From positions 1 to 38,724 of the forward strand of contig CAMLMM010000008.1 of the NCBI GenBank assembly GCA_946481105.1: a stretch of 38,724 nt of DNA, written 5' to 3'. The DNA comes from an uncultured Alphaproteobacteria bacterium (lineage in GTDB: Bacteria; Pseudomonadota; Alphaproteobacteria; Micavibrionales; Micavibrionaceae). Position 1 is the first letter of the stretch. The number at the start of each line of letters is the position of its first letter. A program made the position numbers and the translations under genes. Positions 1-8,515 of this stretch are shown in pieces. Under the pieces are notes generated by a model. That model had not been told where the DNA came from, made no database searches, and was given only the letters and a program-made list of their open reading frames with translations.

Positions 1-1528
1 GCTCGATCCAGTCGCCGTGACACCAGATATTCTGATAACGGTCGAAATACGCCTTGTGGTATTTGCTGCCGTCATCGTCATTCCAGAAACCCACGGGCAT
101 GCACGGAAACGGCTTGGTGCAGACCAGTTCCCCACTCCCCGCCCCGGCAGGAATAGGCTTCCCGCTGTCATCAAACGCTTCGATGGCATAGCCAAGCCCG
201 GCCCCCTGAATCTCCCCGCGATAGACCGGCGATATCGGATTGCCAATCACAAAGCAGGACACGATATCGGTCCCGCCCGAGATGGACGCCAGATGCACAT
301 CCTTCTTGATGGTGTTGTACACGTAATCGAAACTCTCATGCACCAGCGGCGATCCCGTCGACGTAATGACCTTCAGGTGCGGCATGTCAAACTTCTCGCT
401 GACATTGCAACCATTGGCCTTCAGCGCATCGATATACTTGGCGCCCGTGCCGAACAGCATGCATTCATGCTTGGTGGTGTACTCCCACAGCACATAGTTA
501 TCGGGATAGAACGGCGACCCGTCATAGAGCATCAGTGTCGCGCCCGTAGCCAGCGCCGATATCTGCCAGTTCCACATCATCCAGCCGCAAGTGGTGAAAT
601 AGAACACCTTGTCGCCGCTATGCACATCGCATTGCAGCTGATGCTCCTTCATATGCTGGAGCAACGTGCCACCGTGACCGTGCACGATACATTTCGGCAC
701 ACCCGTGGTCCCGGATGAGAACATAATGAACAGCGGATGGTTGAACGGCACACGCTCAAATACCGGGGGCGTTCCCGCGAAGTTCTTCGTGGCGTCCGAC
801 AGGGTCACGCCGTTCGGCACGTCCTTCAGGTTCGGCGCATCATTCGCAAACGGCACGACAATCGTCTGCTTGATGGTCGGCAGACGCGGCAATATCTCGG
901 CCAGCTTCGGCAGCTGGTCGATAATTTTGCCATTATAGAAGTAACCATCCACCGTGATCATGACCTTGGCGTCGATCTGGCCAAAACGGTCCACTACACC
1001 CTGTACGCCAAAATCCGGCGAGGCCGACGACCAGATCGCACCGATGGAGGCCGTAGCCAATGCCCCGATAAGTGTTTCCGGCATATTCGGCATATAACCC
1101 GCAACGCGGTCGCCTTTAGTAACTCCGGCAGCTTTCAGTGCTTGCTGAAGACGCGAAACCTGCTCAGCCAGTTCCTTGAATGTAATCTGGCGCTCGCGGG
1201 CCTTTTCATCACGGAAGATGATGGCAACGGCATCGTCACGACGCTTCAACAGGTTTTCGGCCCAGTTAAGTCTGGCCTCGGGGAAGAATTGCGCCCCTGG
1301 CATTTTATCGCCATTGGTCAGGTCAATACTCCCCTTTTCGCCAATAACCCCGGCATAATCCCAAAATCTCGACCAGAACTCACCGATATTGCTGACAGAC
1401 CATTCATGCAAGGTCTGATAATCTACGTCGCCGGGGAAGTTATTCCGTTTGGCGAATTGCATTAAATGCGACTTCTCGCGGCGATGGGGTGACGGGGTCC
1501 ATAAAATGGGATTACTGGCTGCTGTCAT
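1..1528 (-). CDS. aacS: acetoacetyl-CoA synthetase (acetoacetate--CoA ligase), C-terminus cut by window edge
   Basis: This is an ATP-dependent ligase of the ANL superfamily that activates acetoacetate to acetoacetyl-CoA in the cytoplasm, linking ketone-body or polyhydroxybutyrate turnover to central metabolism. About 509 residues are visible from the ATG; family members are about 650 residues, so the last fifth lies outside the window. The N-terminus has the family-typical run ILWTPSP. It is followed by EFWSRFWDYAGV, the P-loop-like adenylate motif MFSSGTTGVPKCIVHGHGG, the aromatic stretch TTCGWMMWNWQ, and the SGGTDIVSCFVIGNP region that separates AacS from plain acetyl-CoA synthetases. A CAGG Shine-Dalgarno lies just upstream of the start. 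The gene is transcribed divergently from the DsbD-like gene. The family assignment is firm; substrate use is inferred from family. Confidence 0.93.
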   Translation of the reverse strand, partial: MTAASNPILWTPSPHRREKSHLMQFAKRNNFPGDVDYQTLHEWSVSNIGEFWSRFWDYAGVIGEKGSIDLTNGDKMPGAQFFPEARLNWAENLLKRRDDAVAIIFRDEKARERQITFKELAEQVSRLQQALKAAGVTKGDRVAGYMPNMPETLIGALATASIGAIWSSASPDFGVQGVVDRFGQIDAKVMITVDGYFYNGKIIDQLPKLAEILPRLPTIKQTIVVPFANDAPNLKDVPNGVTLSDATKNFAGTPPVFERVPFNHPLFIMFSSGTTGVPKCIVHGHGGTLLQHMKEHQLQCDVHSGDKVFYFTTCGWMMWNWQISALATGATLMLYDGSPFYPDNYVLWEYTTKHECMLFGTGAKYIDALKANGCNVSEKFDMPHLKVITSTGSPLVHESFDYVYNTIKKDVHLASISGGTDIVSCFVIGNPISPVYRGEIQGAGLGYAIEAFDDSGKPIPAGAGSGELVCTKPFPCMPVGFWNDDDGSKYHKAYFDRYQNIWCHGDWIE

Positions 1529-1653
1529 AGTTACCTGCTGGATGGGTAAAGAATCTCGGTAAAGTTTATGGTAGAAAACTATGGCGCGCAAGGATGGACA
1601 AGTTACATCCCCCGTCTATAATAAGTATATTACAGAAATAAAAGGTTTTTCCG

Positions 1654-3807
1654 ATGAAATTATCACGCCTCCTCACCCTTCCCTTCCTTGCAACATTGTT
1701 TTTTGCCGGAGGAAATACCCAGGCTGAGACGGTAAAGGACGGAAAACCGCAATACGTATCCATCCGCCTGCTCCCGGAATTCCAGTCGGTCACGCCCGGC
1801 AAACCGTTGACAATTGCTGTTGAAGAAACCATTGCCCAGGGATGGCACACCTACTGGAAAAACCCGGGCGATTCTGGTGAAGCCCTGAATATCAAATGGA
1901 CATTGCCGGAGGGCTGGTCAGCCCGCGCAATCGATTTCCCGACACCAGAGCCCATCCCTGTTGGCCCGCTGGTTAATTACGGTTATAGCCATCAGGTTAC
2001 ATTACTGACCAGTCTCGACATACCTGCCGATATAAAATCTGACCGCGTCCAGCTAAACGCTGAACTCACCTGGCTCGTCTGCGCCGATATTTGCGTCCCG
2101 GAAACTACACACATCACGATGGACCTCCCCGTTTCGCGCAGCGGCGATGCCGTGCCCACCAATCCTGAACTTTTCAAAACCGCGCGCGCTCTCATGCCGG
2201 AAGATACCGCCTGGCAGGGTATGGTTGAGGAACAGGATCAAAATCTTGTCTTATCTTTTAAGACCGATTCAGTTCAACTGAATGAATTCAATAATGCCAA
2301 AGAATTTTACTTTTTCCCTGAAGACTGGGGAATTATGCTCTATGCGTCACCGCAAAAAATAGGCATCGAAGGCGATCAGCTGAAAATCACTATTATGCGC
2401 GACACGCGACCGCTGTCGGGTCTAAGCTCTATAAATGGCGTTCTTGCCTATACGACCGACTCAGGCATCCGTAAATCATTCAACATCGATATTCCCCTAT
2501 CCGGCGCGCAGTTAAACAATCGCGCATCCACATCTGAACCATCTGCGTCAAAGGATATATCGATTGCGCAAGCCTTGGCACTTGCCTTTCTCGGCGGCCT
2601 TATTCTCAATCTGATGCCCTGCGTATTTCCTGTTTTATCGATGAAGGCGCTGAGTCTCATTAAAATGTCGGCAAAAGAACAAAGACACGCCGCCATCTAC
2701 GGCATTTCCTATACTGCTGGCATACTTGTATGTTTTCTTGCCATCGCCGGCATTTTGATTGCGTTGCAATTAACCGGCGAGAATATTGGCTGGGGGTTCC
2801 ATCTGCAAAATCCTGTGGTCGTCCTGGCGCTGGCTTATCTCTTCTTTATTATGGGACTGAACCTTTCGGGTATCTTTGATTTTAAAGGCCATATGCTGAC
2901 TAATATAGGAAGCAAACTGGCCTCGCAGCATGGATATGCGGGTACGTTTTTTACCGGGATGCTGGCAACCATCGTGGCAACACCCTGTACCGCCCCCTTT
3001 ATGGGAACGGCGATGGGGTTTGCCCTGACCCAGCCCCCGCAGATCGCACTTATAATTTTTGCGGCTCTGGGTTTTGGGCTGGCTTTTCCTTTTCTCCTGC
3101 TCTGCCTGGTGCCATCCTTGCGTGGCCTTCTTCCCCGGCCAGGCGCGTGGATGGAAACCTTCCGTCAGTTCATGGCGTTCCCGCTTTATGCCTCGGTTGT
3201 CTGGCTGATATGGGTTTACACACAGCAGGATACATCTGAGCATAGTCTCTTCTTTGCCCTGACTGGTTTGGTTTTTATTGGGTTTTATTTCTGGGTCAGC
3301 CATCTATCGCCACAAAACCGTCTGGCCTATGTTGCGGTTAAATTTCTTGCTTATTTATCCATTTTTGCAACGCTGGTTATTCTGGTCGGCAGCGCCTATA
3401 CCACGCCACCATCTGGTGAGAATGCCAGTTCGCTTAATTTCCCGCATATTGCCTTTACCAAAAATTCTTTTGATACGGCTATGGAAGGCGACAATCCTCT
3501 CTTTGTCGATATGACCGCCGCCTGGTGTATTACCTGTAAGGTAAATGAACGCGTTGCGCTGGCGGATGCGGATACGATTGCCCTGTTCAAAGAAAAGAAA
3601 ATACAGGTTCTTGTTGGTGACTGGACAAACCGTAATCCGGAAATTACAGATTTTCTGCATCGCTATGGACGCAGCGGTGTTCCCCTCTATATCTATGTTG
3701 GTCCGCGCGATCCGGCGACCGGAAAGAGACCTGAACCTCTGGTGTTGCCGCAATTGCTCACTCACGGGATTCTGGCCGAAGCCGTTGCCGGACTGCCACA
3801 GGAATAA
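1654..3807 (+). CDS. DsbD/ScsB-family thiol:disulfide interchange protein
   Basis: This is an inner-membrane electron conduit that passes reducing power from cytoplasmic thioredoxin to periplasmic thiol proteins. The 717 residues hold a signal peptide (1-24), a periplasmic N-terminal domain with a VCADICVPE cysteine pair (around residue 140), and a polytopic CcdA/DsbD-like membrane domain (about 305-600). The membrane domain carries the proline-flanked cysteines C323 (NLMPCVFP) and C445 (ATPCTAPF). A C-terminal thioredoxin-like domain has W-C625-I-T-C628-K. Length and domain order fit ScsB/DsbD rather than the short CcdA. A TATAAT-like -10 lies at 1617-1622, but no good -35 is seen. The next gene, a secreted redoxin 18 nt downstream, is the likely electron acceptor. 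I left the symbol blank because dsbD and scsB cannot be told apart here. Confidence 0.93.
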   Translation: MKLSRLLTLPFLATLFFAGGNTQAETVKDGKPQYVSIRLLPEFQSVTPGKPLTIAVEETIAQGWHTYWKNPGDSGEALNIKWTLPEGWSARAIDFPTPEPIPVGPLVNYGYSHQVTLLTSLDIPADIKSDRVQLNAELTWLVCADICVPETTHITMDLPVSRSGDAVPTNPELFKTARALMPEDTAWQGMVEEQDQNLVLSFKTDSVQLNEFNNAKEFYFFPEDWGIMLYASPQKIGIEGDQLKITIMRDTRPLSGLSSINGVLAYTTDSGIRKSFNIDIPLSGAQLNNRASTSEPSASKDISIAQALALAFLGGLILNLMPCVFPVLSMKALSLIKMSAKEQRHAAIYGISYTAGILVCFLAIAGILIALQLTGENIGWGFHLQNPVVVLALAYLFFIMGLNLSGIFDFKGHMLTNIGSKLASQHGYAGTFFTGMLATIVATPCTAPFMGTAMGFALTQPPQIALIIFAALGFGLAFPFLLLCLVPSLRGLLPRPGAWMETFRQFMAFPLYASVVWLIWVYTQQDTSEHSLFFALTGLVFIGFYFWVSHLSPQNRLAYVAVKFLAYLSIFATLVILVGSAYTTPPSGENASSLNFPHIAFTKNSFDTAMEGDNPLFVDMTAAWCITCKVNERVALADADTIALFKEKKIQVLVGDWTNRNPEITDFLHRYGRSGVPLYIYVGPRDPATGKRPEPLVLPQLLTHGILAEAVAGLPQE

Positions 3808-3825
3808 ATTTTACAGGAGTCACTC

Positions 3826-4449
3826 ATGAAACATCTTGCTTTAAAATCTTTATGCCTGGCGCTGTGCCTGGGCACATTCCCGGCCATGGCCGCAGATACA
3901 TCCGTAAGCGCCCCGGTTATCGGCCAGCCCGCCCCGGAATTTAAAACTACGGATACGCAAGGCAAGCCATTTTCTCTGAAAGATATGAATGGCAAAACAG
4001 TCGTTCTGGAATGGACCAACCACGAGTGCCCTTATGTGCGCAAGCATTACGATTCAGGTAATATGCAATCCCTGCAAAAAATGGCGACGGGCAATGGGGT
4101 TGAATGGATATCGATTATTTCATCCGCACCGGGTAAGGAAGGCCATGTAACCGCTACCCAGGCCAATGAAATTGCCGCCAAGGAAAACGCTGTCCCAAGC
4201 CGCATTATTCTGGATGAAAAAGGTGCTATCGGCCATAAATACGGGGCAAAAACCACGCCACATATGTTTATCATCGATAAGGCAGGCCTATTGGTTTACG
4301 CCGGCGCTATCGACGATAAGCCAAACACCGATAAAAACGATATTCCTGGTGCCAAAAACTATGTGCGTGATGCGTTGACCTCACTGCACGAAGGAAAACC
4401 GGTCGCCGACAGCCAGACAAACCCATACGGGTGCAGCGTGAAATATTGA
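3826..4449 (+). CDS. exported redoxin-domain (AhpC/TSA-like thioredoxin-fold) protein
   Basis: This 207-residue protein has a clear signal peptide (residues 1-22, ending AMA-A), so it is probably periplasmic. The thioredoxin-fold redoxin domain begins near residue 29 (IGQPAPEF) and carries one N-terminal active-site cysteine, C68, in WTNHECPYVRKHY. The second position of a CxxC is absent. A second cysteine, C203, sits in the conserved tail NPYGCSVKY and is a plausible resolving partner. The gene follows the DsbD-like reductase after 18 nt, with CAGGAG as ribosome binding site, and ends at an intrinsic terminator, so the two form an operon. The pairing suggests that the DsbD-like protein keeps this redoxin reduced. 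A peroxidase role is possible but not shown by sequence. Confidence 0.88.
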   Translation: MKHLALKSLCLALCLGTFPAMAADTSVSAPVIGQPAPEFKTTDTQGKPFSLKDMNGKTVVLEWTNHECPYVRKHYDSGNMQSLQKMATGNGVEWISIISSAPGKEGHVTATQANEIAAKENAVPSRIILDEKGAIGHKYGAKTTPHMFIIDKAGLLVYAGAIDDKPNTDKNDIPGAKNYVRDALTSLHEGKPVADSQTNPYGCSVKY

Positions 4450-4465
4450 TATTGATAAATTCCTG

Positions 4466-4494
4466 AAAAACCCGGCTTGAAGGCCGGGTTTTTT
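4466..4494 (+). terminator. intrinsic terminator of the DsbD-like/redoxin operon
   Basis: A perfect 6-bp GC stem (CCCGGC / GCCGGG) with a 6-nt loop is preceded by an A-run and followed by six T residues. It starts 16 nt after the redoxin stop codon. Confidence 0.85.
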
Positions 4495-4556
4495 CTGGCA
4501 GGGTTACGATTTTATATGTATATTTGATGATATGATTCGTTCTGGATATTCGTCCT

Positions 4557-6581
4557 ATGCCATCCAAGTCTGTCACTAAAAAAACAACCCGCTCCACCCC
4601 GACCGGAACGCGCCGATCTACTGTTGCGCGCAAGAAGCTCCCTGCGCAATTGCCGGAAATTTCCCGGCTGGTCGTCGGACAGGATGGCCGCATCGTATTT
4701 GCCTCTGCCCAGATAGCAAAATTACTGGGTGTTAAAATGGCGAATGTTCAGGGGCGCTCTCTGCGGGAAATTCTGGATTTCGTTTCTCCCGAAGATGCAC
4801 TGCATGACAGGCCAGGTCTGGGATTTGGCCGGAACCAGAATGACGACACGGATGCCTGGACGGCGTCCATTATATCCGGCGATCATGATGTTATTCCTCT
4901 TGCAGGAAAGAAAGCAAAATCAATTTCCCTGCGTTTTGATCGCGTCAGCCTCCCTGACGGTCGCGATTTTCTTGTCGCATCCGGTATGACGACTCCGGCG
5001 GCCGCAGCCGAAGACGTCGCGCAATGCCTGGTGCCTCCGCCCCCTTTGTCGGCCCCCTCTGCCCCTGCCACCAAGCAGGTGTCGTGGGATAGATTCCTGC
5101 AAAGCTTTGTTGAAATGGGCAACGATTTTATGGTTCTCCTGACGGCAAGGGGAAAAATCCAGCAGGCGAATGGGGTCTTTTACAAGGTTTTTGAATGCGA
5201 TCAGGCAATGCTCGAAGGAAAACCGTTCCTTGACTTCGTCCACCCCGAAGACCGCTCTTATACGCAGGCCGTATTCAAAAACCTCTCCCAGGATGATTAC
5301 TCCGCCCTCGACCACATTATTAATTTTGAGTGCCGGATCGTTAGTCCCACAGGCAAGCAACACTGGCTGGATTGCCACCTGAAACTTCAGCATGGCCACT
5401 TAATGCTGGTGGGACGTGATTTAACCGAAACCAAGCGGAATGAACTTGCGCTGCTCCGGCATGAGCAGCAACTCTCCGAAGCGCAATCCATTGGCCGCAT
5501 GGGACATTGGACATGGCGTATCGGTGAACAGGAACTTGAATTCTCATCGGAGATTTATCGCATTTTCGGCGTGAGCGCCGATGACTTCATCCCAACCATT
5601 GATAGCGTCAATGCCCTGATGCATCGCCGTGACCGTGGCCGCATGGCGCAGGCATTTCAGCGTGCGATGATTGAACGTAAAAACTATGAAATGGAATTCC
5701 GTATCATTCGCCCTGACGGATCGGCACGCTTTATACTTCTGCAGGGGCGCTGCGAGATGGACAACGAAGGCGATGTATCTGCTTTGTTCGGTATCATGCA
5801 GGACATTACCGAGCGTACCCAGCACGAACGTGAACTGAAAGACGCAGTTGCCGAAGCCGAACGCGCCTATGCCGCCAAATCCCAGTTCCTGGCGAATATG
5901 AGTCATGAATTGCGAACCCCGTTAAATGCTATTATCGGCTTCTCGGAAATGATCGGCCGCCAGATGCTGGGCCCCATCGGCACCGAAAAATATCTGGAAT
6001 ATATCAGCGGTATCCGCGAAAGCGGCGAACATCTGCTGGATCTGATTACCGATATTCTCGATATGTCGAAAATCGAGGCCGGCAAATACACGCTGGATGT
6101 TGAAGAATTCAACCTGTCCAAGGTTCTGCGGCTGGCCATACACATGATAGAAGGCCGCGCCCTCGACGCGCAGGTCAAAGTCTATTCGACCATACCCGAC
6201 GATGCCGATCTGCACATGACCGGCGACCGGCGCGCCATCATGCAGATGGTTTTGAATCTGCTGTCCAACTCGGTTAAATTCACTGAGCCGGGCGGCGAAG
6301 TTCGCATAACCTGTGATGCCGCTGACAATCTGGTTACTATTCGTGTCGTTGATACCGGTATCGGCATCCCCGCATCCAAGTTGCGCTATGTGACAAAACC
6401 GTTTGAACAGGCGGCAAACCATTTCACCCGCAACCACGAAGGGTCAGGTCTGGGTCTGGCCATCACCAAAGAACTGGCCGAACTTCATGGCGGGGGCCTT
6501 GAGATAGCGTCAACGGTTGGAGTCGGCACGACGGTGGCTATTACCCTGCCGCTCGTGGCTATCCAGCGATTACAGGGGTAA
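4557..6581 (+). CDS. soluble multi-PAS sensor histidine kinase, PleC/DivJ-like core
   Basis: This 674-residue kinase has no signal peptide or membrane segment, so it should be cytoplasmic. After a basic, Ser/Thr-rich start there are three PAS regions: about 33-145, 175-293 (FVEMGNDFMVLL...HPEDRSYTQ) and 300-425 (SIGRMGHWTWRI, ending in a PAC motif). A linker helix leads to HisKA with phospho-acceptor H450 in NMSHELRTPLNAIIGF. The HATPase domain shows the N-box NLLSNSVKF, G1 DTGIGIP and G2 GSGLGLAI. There is no receiver domain. The HisKA continuation GFSEM...SGEHLLDLI...DMSKIEAGK is the form typical of alphaproteobacterial PleC/DivJ kinases. This makes DivK and PleD, encoded 17 kb away, candidate partners (inference). 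No strong ribosome binding site is seen. The last 12 nt overlap the convergent cobS. Confidence 0.9.
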   Translation: MPSKSVTKKTTRSTPTGTRRSTVARKKLPAQLPEISRLVVGQDGRIVFASAQIAKLLGVKMANVQGRSLREILDFVSPEDALHDRPGLGFGRNQNDDTDAWTASIISGDHDVIPLAGKKAKSISLRFDRVSLPDGRDFLVASGMTTPAAAAEDVAQCLVPPPPLSAPSAPATKQVSWDRFLQSFVEMGNDFMVLLTARGKIQQANGVFYKVFECDQAMLEGKPFLDFVHPEDRSYTQAVFKNLSQDDYSALDHIINFECRIVSPTGKQHWLDCHLKLQHGHLMLVGRDLTETKRNELALLRHEQQLSEAQSIGRMGHWTWRIGEQELEFSSEIYRIFGVSADDFIPTIDSVNALMHRRDRGRMAQAFQRAMIERKNYEMEFRIIRPDGSARFILLQGRCEMDNEGDVSALFGIMQDITERTQHERELKDAVAEAERAYAAKSQFLANMSHELRTPLNAIIGFSEMIGRQMLGPIGTEKYLEYISGIRESGEHLLDLITDILDMSKIEAGKYTLDVEEFNLSKVLRLAIHMIEGRALDAQVKVYSTIPDDADLHMTGDRRAIMQMVLNLLSNSVKFTEPGGEVRITCDAADNLVTIRVVDTGIGIPASKLRYVTKPFEQAANHFTRNHEGSGLGLAITKELAELHGGGLEIASTVGVGTTVAITLPLVAIQRLQG

Positions 6582-7571
6582 TTCAACCCCAAAGCAGCGC
6601 TGATAATATTCAGCCAGGATAGGACGTTCCAGCTCATCGCATTTATTCATGAAGCTGAGTTTGAAGGCCAGCTCGCGGTCATGGAATATTTTCGTGTTAT
6701 CAGCCCAGCTGATAACGGTACGCGGCGACATCAGCGTCGACAAATCACCATTTCTGAATCCTTCGCGGGTTAACGAAGCCATCTTAACCATCGCCTGCAC
6801 ATCTTTCTCTTCAACACCAGCAACTTTGGCTTTCACAATACTTACCTCATCGTCATGCGGCAGATAATTCAGCACCGTGACGATATTCCAGCGGTCCAAT
6901 TGCCCCTGATTAAGCTGATGTGTACCATGATACAATCCTGTGGTATCCCCAAGCCCAACCGTATTGGCCGTGGCAAATAAACGGAAGGCCGGATGCGGGC
7001 GGATAACCTGATTCTGGTCGAGAAGCGTCAAGCGTCCTTCGGCCTCCAGCACACGCTGGATAACAAACATGACATCCGGGCGCCCGGCATCATATTCATC
7101 GAATACAAGTGCAACCGGGTTCTGAATGGCCCAAGGCAATAATCCCTCTTTCCATTCGGTGATCTGCTTGCCCTCCTTCAGGACAATCATGTCCTTCCCC
7201 AAAAGGTCGATACGGCTGACATGGCTATCCAGGTTGATACGGACGCATGGCCAGTTCAAACGTGATGCCACTTGTTCGATATGAGTCGATTTCCCGGTTC
7301 CATGAAACCCCTGAATCATTACCCGACGATTGAAGGCAAACCCGGCCAGTAACGCCAGCGTTGTGTCGTGATCAAACTGATAGGCATCGTCGCGTAAAGG
7401 CACATTTGGCATATCATGGGAATAACCGGGAACTTCCCAATCGATATCAAGACCAAATGTCTTTTTGACATTGAACATCTTGTCAGGAATAGAAATATGA
7501 CGAGGGTTATTGGGCGTCAGTGTCGTCACATCAAAGGCGAGCGCCATAGGTTCCTGTTTCAGCTCAGCCAT
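6570..7571 (-). CDS. cobS: CobS, AAA+ ATPase subunit of aerobic cobaltochelatase
   Basis: CobS and CobT form the ATPase rings that drive CobN to insert cobalt into hydrogenobyrinic acid diamide in aerobic cobalamin synthesis. The 333-residue product matches CobS in full: the N-terminal region PDKMFNVKKTFGLDIDW, the Walker A motif GFHGTGKST, Walker B LVFDEYDAGRPDV, the sensor region FATANTVGLGD, and an arginine-bearing lid (GQLDRWN). A GGAGAG ribosome binding site precedes the ATG. The gene lies 2 nt after the J-domain gene, the usual alphaproteobacterial arrangement. The expected cobT does not follow; the next gene is a convergent kinase. Confidence 0.95.
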   Translation of the reverse strand: MAELKQEPMALAFDVTTLTPNNPRHISIPDKMFNVKKTFGLDIDWEVPGYSHDMPNVPLRDDAYQFDHDTTLALLAGFAFNRRVMIQGFHGTGKSTHIEQVASRLNWPCVRINLDSHVSRIDLLGKDMIVLKEGKQITEWKEGLLPWAIQNPVALVFDEYDAGRPDVMFVIQRVLEAEGRLTLLDQNQVIRPHPAFRLFATANTVGLGDTTGLYHGTHQLNQGQLDRWNIVTVLNYLPHDDEVSIVKAKVAGVEEKDVQAMVKMASLTREGFRNGDLSTLMSPRTVISWADNTKIFHDRELAFKLSFMNKCDELERPILAEYYQRCFGVELPL

Positions 7572-7573
7572 GA

Positions 7574-8179
7574 TTATTCTCTCTCCGGCAGTGTTTCAAA
7601 CTTTTGATAGGCCATTTTCAGAATGGTATAGGCCATATTGATTTTCTTCAACAACTCTTCGCCTTCCGGATCATTCTTATTATGGTCCGGGTGATATTTC
7701 TTGGCAAGAATCTTGTACCTGGCTTTAATGTCATCCAAAGTTACGGGTGGCTCCAGTCCCATCAGGGCCAATGCCTCGAATTCCGGGGTCTGGCGGGACG
7801 GATTATTAAATGCCCGTTCTTTCGGGGGTTCTTCCTCGGTAAAATTATAGGTCTGATAGGCTTTGCGGTAGAGCGTCTCGCTGGCTTTGGCCATGGAATC
7901 ATATCGGCGGGTCGGGCGATCCCATACCGTACTGGAATTTATATAATCTTCCATCTCCGCGCTGGACATGCCGGAAAAATAATTCCAGGCTTTATTATAT
8001 TCCTGCACATGATCGAAGCAGAACCAGTAATATGTATCAAGAGAGCGGTCCTTCGGCGCCCGGTATTCCCCCGCATTGCAGCAATCCGGCATATCACAGA
8101 TACGATGCCGCGACCGCGGGATTTCATCCCCCTTATCGGCAAATTCAGGTGAATTCGGACGTAAAAATATCTTTGGCAT
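7574..8179 (-). CDS. J-domain (DnaJ-like) protein upstream of cobS
   Basis: This 201-residue cytoplasmic protein has a C-terminal J domain (about 135-195) with the HPD tripeptide in KYHPDHNKNDPEGEELLKKIN, which would stimulate an Hsp70 ATPase. The N-terminal half has a cysteine-bearing segment (CDMPDCCNAGEYRAPKDR) followed by aromatic residues (YYWFCFDHVQEYNKAWNYF). That layout is familiar from the DnaJ-family protein found beside cobS in alphaproteobacteria. There is no G/F-rich region or full zinc-finger domain, so this is not DnaJ itself. It is almost certainly co-transcribed with cobS. The start is only 15-42 nt from the divergent bolA start, so its promoter must overlap bolA coding sequence or the short gap. 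Confidence 0.88.
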   Translation of the reverse strand: MPKIFLRPNSPEFADKGDEIPRSRHRICDMPDCCNAGEYRAPKDRSLDTYYWFCFDHVQEYNKAWNYFSGMSSAEMEDYINSSTVWDRPTRRYDSMAKASETLYRKAYQTYNFTEEEPPKERAFNNPSRQTPEFEALALMGLEPPVTLDDIKARYKILAKKYHPDHNKNDPEGEELLKKINMAYTILKMAYQKFETLPERE

Positions 8180-8221
8180 CTCTTTTATGATAAAATGAAA
8201 AAAGGAAGCGGGTCAAAAGAA

Positions 8222-8515
8222 ATGCCAGTACGGGACAAAATAATCAAGCTGTTAGAGGATGCGCTAGCACCTCTTTTTCTTAAAGTTGAAGACTTTAGCG
8301 AAAGTCATCGCGGCCATGCCGGCTACCGTGAGGGTGGAAGTCATTTTGCCGTTACAATTGTCTCATCCCATTTTACCGGAAAAACCGCCATCGAACGGCA
8401 AAGACTAATTTACCAGATACTTGATGACGATCTTCGCTCAGGCGTGATTCATGCGCTGACGCTGAAAACATTAACACCTGAACAAGCCGATAGCCGCCGC
8501 CCCTTTAATGATTAA
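8222..8515 (+). CDS. bolA: BolA family protein
   Basis: This 97-residue BolA/IbaG-like protein works with monothiol glutaredoxins in iron-sulfur cluster handling and sometimes in transcription control. The fold shows as an N-terminal helix (RDKIIKLLEDAL), the strand KVEDFS, the histidine-rich loop ESHRGHAG, GSHFAVTIVS, and the C-terminal helices RQRLIYQILDDDL and ALTLKTLTP. I chose the ATG before PVRDKI because it matches family N-termini and has AGGAAG 13 nt upstream. An earlier in-frame ATG at 8195 would add nine residues. The stop overlaps the tilS stop by 4 nt on the opposite strand. Confidence 0.92.
   Translation: MPVRDKIIKLLEDALAPLFLKVEDFSESHRGHAGYREGGSHFAVTIVSSHFTGKTAIERQRLIYQILDDDLRSGVIHALTLKTLTPEQADSRRPFND

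Noticed and set aside
17..1465. Plus-strand reading frames of 233 and 242 codons
   Set aside because: They are antisense to acetoacetyl-CoA synthetase, which has full family motifs; the frames have no recognisable sequence.
2770..3303. 177-codon minus-strand frame
   Set aside because: Antisense to the membrane domain of the DsbD-like gene; composition is an artefact of that coding sequence.
4920..6437. Several 90-170-codon minus-strand frames
   Set aside because: All lie inside the PAS kinase gene and match no family.
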